A stretch of 64,000 bases of DNA from Shewanella algidipiscicola (GTDB taxonomy: Bacteria; Pseudomonadota; Gammaproteobacteria; Enterobacterales; Shewanellaceae). The stretch's first letter is position 1. Every line of letters begins with the position of its first letter. Under the pieces are notes generated by a model. That model saw only the letters and a program-made list of their open reading frames with translations, did no database searches and was not told the origin of the DNA. The stretch covers positions 204,009 to 268,008 of the forward strand of contig NZ_QPQT01000005.1 in NCBI RefSeq assembly GCF_003605125.1. The letters are read 5' to 3'. The position numbers were made by a program, and so were the translations under genes. Shown one piece after another: positions 60,583-64,000 of the stretch.

Positions 60583-61560
60583 TCAGTCTATTTTGAAATG
60601 CTGGCAGCTCGTTGCAAAGTGCCGTCGTCGCTTCTCTAAGTGTTCACAGTAATGGGTGAGTGCTTGTAATGTGCCCACTGGGCCATGAAACAATTGACCA
60701 AATTCGCTAATGAGCTTAACCCAATTTTCATGGGGGATATTCAATCTTGTCAGTACGTTGGCACTGTTTTCACTGATGGCGCCACGTTTATCATCACGAA
60801 TAATACGTCCAGTATCATCAACCAGTTCGAGGTAGTCTGCTAACGAGAAAGCAATACCATTCGGTTGATTGTCGCGTTCATTGCCGATAAAAGGGAGTAG
60901 CTTTTTAGGCTGCTCACCCTTTAAGGCAGCCTGAATGCGCAGCTGAACACTGGTATGGTCTGAGCCCTCAGGTGTCGCGGCCATCTTGGCTCGAATGGGG
61001 TTCAAATCAACGTAGGCCATGCAGGCTAAAACCGCGGCTTCATCTAACAAAGCTTGGGATTTAAAGCGTCCTTCCCAGAATCGACCCGAACAGCCATCTT
61101 CTTGATTCGCTTGCCTTGCTATCGGTTCATTCAAACAGCGCATAAACCACGAAATATCACATAATCGACTTCGATAAATCGCGATAGCATGCTTGAGTTT
61201 AACCACCTCATGGGGTTCAACTAACTCACCTTTTGTGAACTTACGGGTTAAGTCATCGCCATTAAACAGCTTATGCCATTGTTCAAGCACTTCTCGGTCA
61301 GTCCAGCAATTTGCGGTCTCGATGTCAATACGTAGCACCACATGAAGGTGATTCGACATTACGGCAAATGCTGCCACATCAATGGCAAAAGCCGCTGCAA
61401 GCTCAAACAACAGCGATTCAATCCAACTGCGGCGATGATCATAATTTTTCCCAGAATAGGCATCATCACCACATAAAAAGGCGCGCCTCACTACACGGCT
61501 ACAACAATGATAATAGGGAGTGTCTTCAAGACTAATTTGGGTACGGCGAGGGCGTGGCAT
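60583..61560 (-). CDS. REP-associated (Y1/HUH-like) transposase
   Basis: 325 residues from the ATG at 61560, which has AAGGAGG 5 bases upstream. The Y1_Tnp domain shows MPRPRRTQI, YYHCCSRVVRR, and the HUH motif SNHLHVVLRI (His71, His73); SGRFWEGRFKSQ and MAYVDLNPIRAKM follow, as in REP-associated tyrosine transposases. At the place where the catalytic Tyr usually stands (before the SGRFWEGRF block) this protein has EPIARQAN without Tyr; Tyr129 (AIAIYRSR) is the nearest candidate. RAYTs act on hairpin repeats, and hairpin repeats lie on both sides here. Confidence 0.85.
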   Translation of the reverse strand: MPRPRRTQISLEDTPYYHCCSRVVRRAFLCGDDAYSGKNYDHRRSWIESLLFELAAAFAIDVAAFAVMSNHLHVVLRIDIETANCWTDREVLEQWHKLFNGDDLTRKFTKGELVEPHEVVKLKHAIAIYRSRLCDISWFMRCLNEPIARQANQEDGCSGRFWEGRFKSQALLDEAAVLACMAYVDLNPIRAKMAATPEGSDHTSVQLRIQAALKGEQPKKLLPFIGNERDNQPNGIAFSLADYLELVDDTGRIIRDDKRGAISENSANVLTRLNIPHENWVKLISEFGQLFHGPVGTLQALTHYCEHLEKRRRHFATSCQHFKID

Positions 61561-61868
61561 AACAACCTCCTTGCCTAATGCTCCTTCAAAGCTTAGTAGA
61601 AGGTCGTTTCTGATGCACATTAACTATGGGTGTCTATTTATTCATCTATCTCTTCGATTTAGCCGTAATTAGTATCCACATAGCCGTTAAAAGCAAAATT
61701 ATTTTTGGACAAAAGTGTGTTGGCCTTCGAATGAAGGTGTTGGCTTTTTTTGGGCTTGTAACATTTAGTCGAGTTGGTTTTTATTTATTGATGTTAGCGT
61801 TGACTTACATTGTTTTGAATTGTTTGCCGCAGGCTTATGTGCAGGTACTTCCTCGGCACCGCTGTAAA

Positions 61869-61907
61869 CCCATCCTTGGGCGCTCTGCGATTTCATCCCT
61901 GAAATCG
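61869..61907. repeat. Twin-hairpin module, first unit of array 2
   Basis: Identical to the module at 56690-56728: CCCA / TGGG and CGATTTCA / TGAAATCG, loops TCCT and TCCC. Confidence 0.8.
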
Positions 61908-62140
61908 AAGGCCTCAGCCGCACCTACACCGAGTTCTTAATCTCTTCGATTTGACCTTACTCGTGTCACTTGGATAATCAAAAGTTAAATTGTTTTTGGA
62001 CAAAAGGTTGTGGGACTTCGAATCAAGGTGTTGGCATTTTTGACTGGTAGCATTTAGTCGAATTAGTTTTTATTTATTGATGGTAGCGTTAACTTAGATT
62101 GTTTTGAATTGCTTGCCGCAGGCCTTTCGTGCAGGTATTT

Positions 62141-62206
62141 CGGTGGGGCGCTGCAAGTATATCCCTATACGCTCGACGGTGGCATCCATGCCACCAACCC
62201 CCACCG
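62141..62206. repeat. Twin-hairpin module, second unit of array 2
   Basis: Hairpin A: GTATA / TATAC (62157-62170, loop TCCC). Hairpin B: GGTGGCA / TGCCACC (62178-62195, loop TCCA). Outer stem CGGTGGGG (62141) / CCCCACCG (62199-62206). All three stems differ from the other units. Confidence 0.8.
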
Positions 62207-62315
62207 CTATACCTACACTGACTTATCACTCTCTTCGATTTAGCCGTAATTAGTATCCACATAGCTGTTAAAAGCTAAATTTTTTTTATCTCCTAATTAC
62301 CTCCGCCCCTTATAA

Positions 62316-62573
62316 GGAATGCAGCAAGCGCTGAGCAATGAGTATCTTAAGAAAGCAGGATTGTATTCACTGAGAGATGGATGGATCGCAGTTCACTCTC
62401 GAAACCAAGAAGCTAACCAGAAAGTTTAGGTTAGGCGTTCTAAATGAACCGCCCTCGGCTCTGGCATCCTGCTTCGCCTTACCTCCTAAATCCATTTAGT
62501 CGTGTACGGAGCCGCATGCAGGGTGGTGTGGGGGCTGGAGGCTAGATGCCTCCGGCTACCCGATTATATTTCA
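62316..62573 (+). mobile_element. Group II intron 3' remnant with interrupted domain V
   Basis: After the end of an intron-encoded reverse transcriptase come domain V (ACCGCC at 62448-62453 continuing at GTGTACGGAGCCGCATGCAG, 62502, then GGTGGT) and domain VI with GGAGGC / GCCTCC and the usual GGCTACCCGAT end. ACCGCC+GTG would pair with CAGGGTGGT with one mismatch. A 48-bp insertion (62454-62501) splits the 5' strand of domain V. The 5' two thirds of the intron are absent, so it is dead. Confidence 0.75.
62319..62429 (+). pseudogene. C-terminal fragment of a group II intron reverse transcriptase/maturase
   Basis: 36 codons ending at TAG 62427-62429: ALSNEYLKKAGLYSLRDGWI then AVHSRNQ. The LYSLRDGWIAVH pattern is the usual end of intron-encoded proteins. 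An in-frame stop just upstream marks the truncation point. Confidence 0.65.
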
Positions 62574-63101
62574 TCAGCGCGACAGCATACTCGCCGTGTC
62601 ATCCGCAGTTCGATCTACTGCTGCCATAACACATTGATGCTCACTGAAAGCCATCAGAAGCCCACTGGGTCGATGGAAATTAGCAATACGCTCACCAGTT
62701 TTAACGTCAAAAACTCTGATAGTGGAGAAACCGTTTAAGCTTCCCATCGTTTTGTGACTCGTTACTTTGCCCATAATCAATAAGTCGTACCCTTTATCAC
62801 GGGCAGTTTTCAGTGCAAGTTCCAGTGGAGCAAGGTTTCCACCAGCAATAATGTCCGTGGACTCTTGTCTCAAGGCGCTACCTTGAACGATACGGTTGTC
62901 AATTTTACTCTCCAATAGCGAAGTAAAATAATCCGTGCTTTCTTCAACAAAATTGGGGTTGCCCTCGAATCTTGTTATGTAGATCACAGCGTCTTTTTGA
63001 ATATGTGATGCCAGATTATCACGAACATTCACAATCGATGGGTTGGCACACGCCTGAAGAAAAACGACCAAAATCAATGGAATTAATCTGAAGATTTTCA
63101 T
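62574..63101 (-). CDS. Cassette-encoded lipoprotein
   Basis: 175 residues from the ATG at 63101, which has AAGGAG 4 bases upstream. Signal peptide with lipobox LQAC (Cys18). The mature protein alternates strands and helices (DAVIYITRFEGNPNF, YDLLIMGKVTSHKTMGS, IRVFDVKTGERIANFHRP), a pattern like the TolB-N/LpoB-type lipoprotein fold, though that link is weak. An attC site precedes it on the same strand. Where its own attC site should follow, the group II intron remnant is found instead. Confidence 0.7.
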   Translation of the reverse strand: MKIFRLIPLILVVFLQACANPSIVNVRDNLASHIQKDAVIYITRFEGNPNFVEESTDYFTSLLESKIDNRIVQGSALRQESTDIIAGGNLAPLELALKTARDKGYDLLIMGKVTSHKTMGSLNGFSTIRVFDVKTGERIANFHRPSGLLMAFSEHQCVMAAVDRTADDTASMLSR

Positions 63102-63112
63102 ACTACTCCTTA

Positions 63113-63212
63113 AATATAACGCCTCAAACACCGGCTTGGGAAAGTTGGCGGCTTTTTTGGAACAAAAAAGGTGACAGCTTTTCCAAGTCCGCGTGCTTTG
63201 ACTTGTTATGTG
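63113..63212 (-). repeat. Integron attC site (minus orientation)
   Basis: On the minus strand from CATAACAAG (63210-63202) to GAGGCGTTATA (ending 63115). Central inverted repeat CTTGGGAAAG / CTTTTCCAAG with a TTTTTT / AAAAAA inner stem. It separates two lipoprotein genes read in the same direction. Confidence 0.8.
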
Positions 63213-63230
63213 GCGCTGGCACAAAGTACC

Positions 63231-63674
63231 TTACTTAAATACATAAACCGCAACGCCGTTTAGTCTAGTGTAAGCATCTCCACGATTAACGCTTGTAGCA
63301 CTACCTGTGGCATATGCACTACCACCAGTTCCTGTTGCAGTAGCAGAACCATAGGTAGTTGTGACACTTGGTGCGTCTCTCTCGTTTATGTTTGTGAGTA
63401 TGACCCCGTTTGCACCGACCTTAGCCGCCTCTTCTTTTAACCGCTGTATAGCTTCGTTCATTAAAGTGCTGCTTTTCTTGAAGTCATGTCCTGCGCTCGC
63501 AGAAACAATTGCGATCTCCTCAAATTCTTCTGGCGCAGACCTATAAAGACGAACTTCATTAGCTGATATTGCAGGGCGAGTATTACCTGTGACAATTGCA
63601 TTCCCGTCCATGATGGTACAACCAGAAGTTATTGCAATCGTTAATACAACAATCAGGGCGTAAATAGTTTTCAT
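63231..63674 (-). CDS. Cassette-encoded lipoprotein with Gly/Ala/Thr-rich C-terminus
   Basis: 147 residues from the ATG at 63674 (AGGAG 6 bases upstream). Lipobox ITSGC (Cys19). The core LYRSAPEEFEEIAIVSASAG then EAIQRLKEEAAKVGANGVIL resembles small proteobacterial lipoproteins that share an YbjQ/RcsF-like fold. A low-complexity run (GSATATGTGGSAYATGSAT) precedes the end AVYVFK. Framed by attC sites on both sides. Confidence 0.72.
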   Translation of the reverse strand: MKTIYALIVVLTIAITSGCTIMDGNAIVTGNTRPAISANEVRLYRSAPEEFEEIAIVSASAGHDFKKSSTLMNEAIQRLKEEAAKVGANGVILTNINERDAPSVTTTYGSATATGTGGSAYATGSATSVNRGDAYTRLNGVAVYVFK

Positions 63675-63699
63675 GAATTGCTCCTATTTTTCTGAGCCA

Positions 63700-63747
63700 C
63701 ATAACGATCTAGTTCACGAGCCGAAGGTCTCGTGTAACGGCTTGTTC
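63700..63747 (-). repeat. Short attC-like site (minus orientation)
   Basis: Between AACAAGCC (63746-63739) and CGTTATG (63706-63700) on the minus strand lies the stem CACGAG / CTCGTG. About 48 bp, short for this type but with both boxes and the fold. Confidence 0.6.
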
Positions 63748-64000
63748 TTTACTTTCGGAGAGAGCAGGTTATCGCTACTCAATCCGTGAGTTCATATTCC
63801 ATGCCCTTGGGGCTGATGTGAGCCCCCTGCGGCGTGAGGGAAGCATCGCTGCTTTACTTGAAGAACTTGAAGACTCTTGCTGGTCTCTTTGAAAGCTTCG
63901 CTTTACGAGCCTTAGCAAGGGCCTTCAAGCTACCATAAATAAGGCGTTTCTTCCATCGCGTTTGGCTCTATCTATGCCTTCGGCTAGACTGAAATATCAC
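63748..64000. other. Window end without a recognised gene
   Basis: No complete frame with a start. A short minus-strand basic stretch (KALAKARKAKLSKRPARVF) ends at about 63,857 and could be the tail of a gene, but its frame is closed by a stop upstream. Confidence 0.3.

Larger units (their letters stand above)
61644..62290. repeat. Second array of the 235-bp repeat (two units plus a fragment)
   Basis: Anchors TTTTTGGACAAAAG at 61702 and 61993 give a 291-bp period. The first 132 bp (61644-61775) are identical to 56464-56595. Both units carry twin-hairpin modules. The array lies immediately upstream of the transposase gene and ends at a junction with a group II intron remnant. Confidence 0.87.

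Overview
The window reads as a Shewanella-type gammaproteobacterial chromosome. Supporting signs are the torECAD trimethylamine N-oxide operon with the small torE gene, the sodium stator pair pomAB beside thiI, the xseB-ispA-dxs and grpE/nadK neighbourhoods, a three-gene ubiUVT set, and many c-di-GMP and chemotaxis proteins. Roughly 1-55.9 kb is ordinary core chromosome and 55.9-64.0 kb is an accessory island.

Core, left to right: the end of rdgC; a TPR protein and a diguanylate cyclase; ppnN and xni (nucleotide and flap-nuclease functions); a DUF3192 protein; an isoprenylcysteine-methyltransferase-like protein; a large secreted S9 peptidase; a NAD-type isocitrate dehydrogenase; rlmM, a DUF423 protein, an alpha/beta hydrolase and gcvA; thiI; pomB-pomA; xseB-ispA-dxs (isoprenoid supply); grpE with a clear heat-shock promoter, divergent from nadK; a TonB-like protein, a MATE exporter, a G3E GTPase, a DEAD-box helicase; a c-di-GMP and HDOD signalling block (30.6-37.2 kb); a 252-bp MITE and a decayed gene; trhP-ferredoxin, then ubiT divergent from ubiU-ubiV (tRNA wobble hydroxylation and oxygen-independent ubiquinone synthesis); a DUF998 protein; a PAS chemoreceptor; a YjiH-like membrane protein, a CBS protein and an NCS2 purine permease; torECAD behind four helically phased TorR-type boxes; and a second RhlE-like helicase.

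Accessory island: two arrays of a 235-bp repeat (55,990-56,832 and 61,644-62,290) flank, in order, a truncated gene, an IS10-like element lacking target duplication, integron-type cassettes with an attC site (plus strand), and a REP-associated (Y1/HUH-like) transposase. Beyond the second array are a dead group II intron 3' end and two lipoprotein cassettes with attC sites on the minus strand. No integrase gene is visible, so this is a cluster of attC sites without integrase, in two opposing orientations.

The most interesting signal is a small twin-hairpin module inside the 235-bp repeats. Its stems change sequence between copies while base pairing and the loop pattern A-TCCN-T are kept. One repeat copy lacks the module exactly (235 versus 292 bp, a 57-bp difference between short direct repeats). 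A similar 48-bp module interrupts domain V of the group II intron remnant. Together with the adjacent transposase this suggests a REP/RAYT-like mobile hairpin family, perhaps undescribed in this form.

All assignments were made by reading the sequence; no database search was run.
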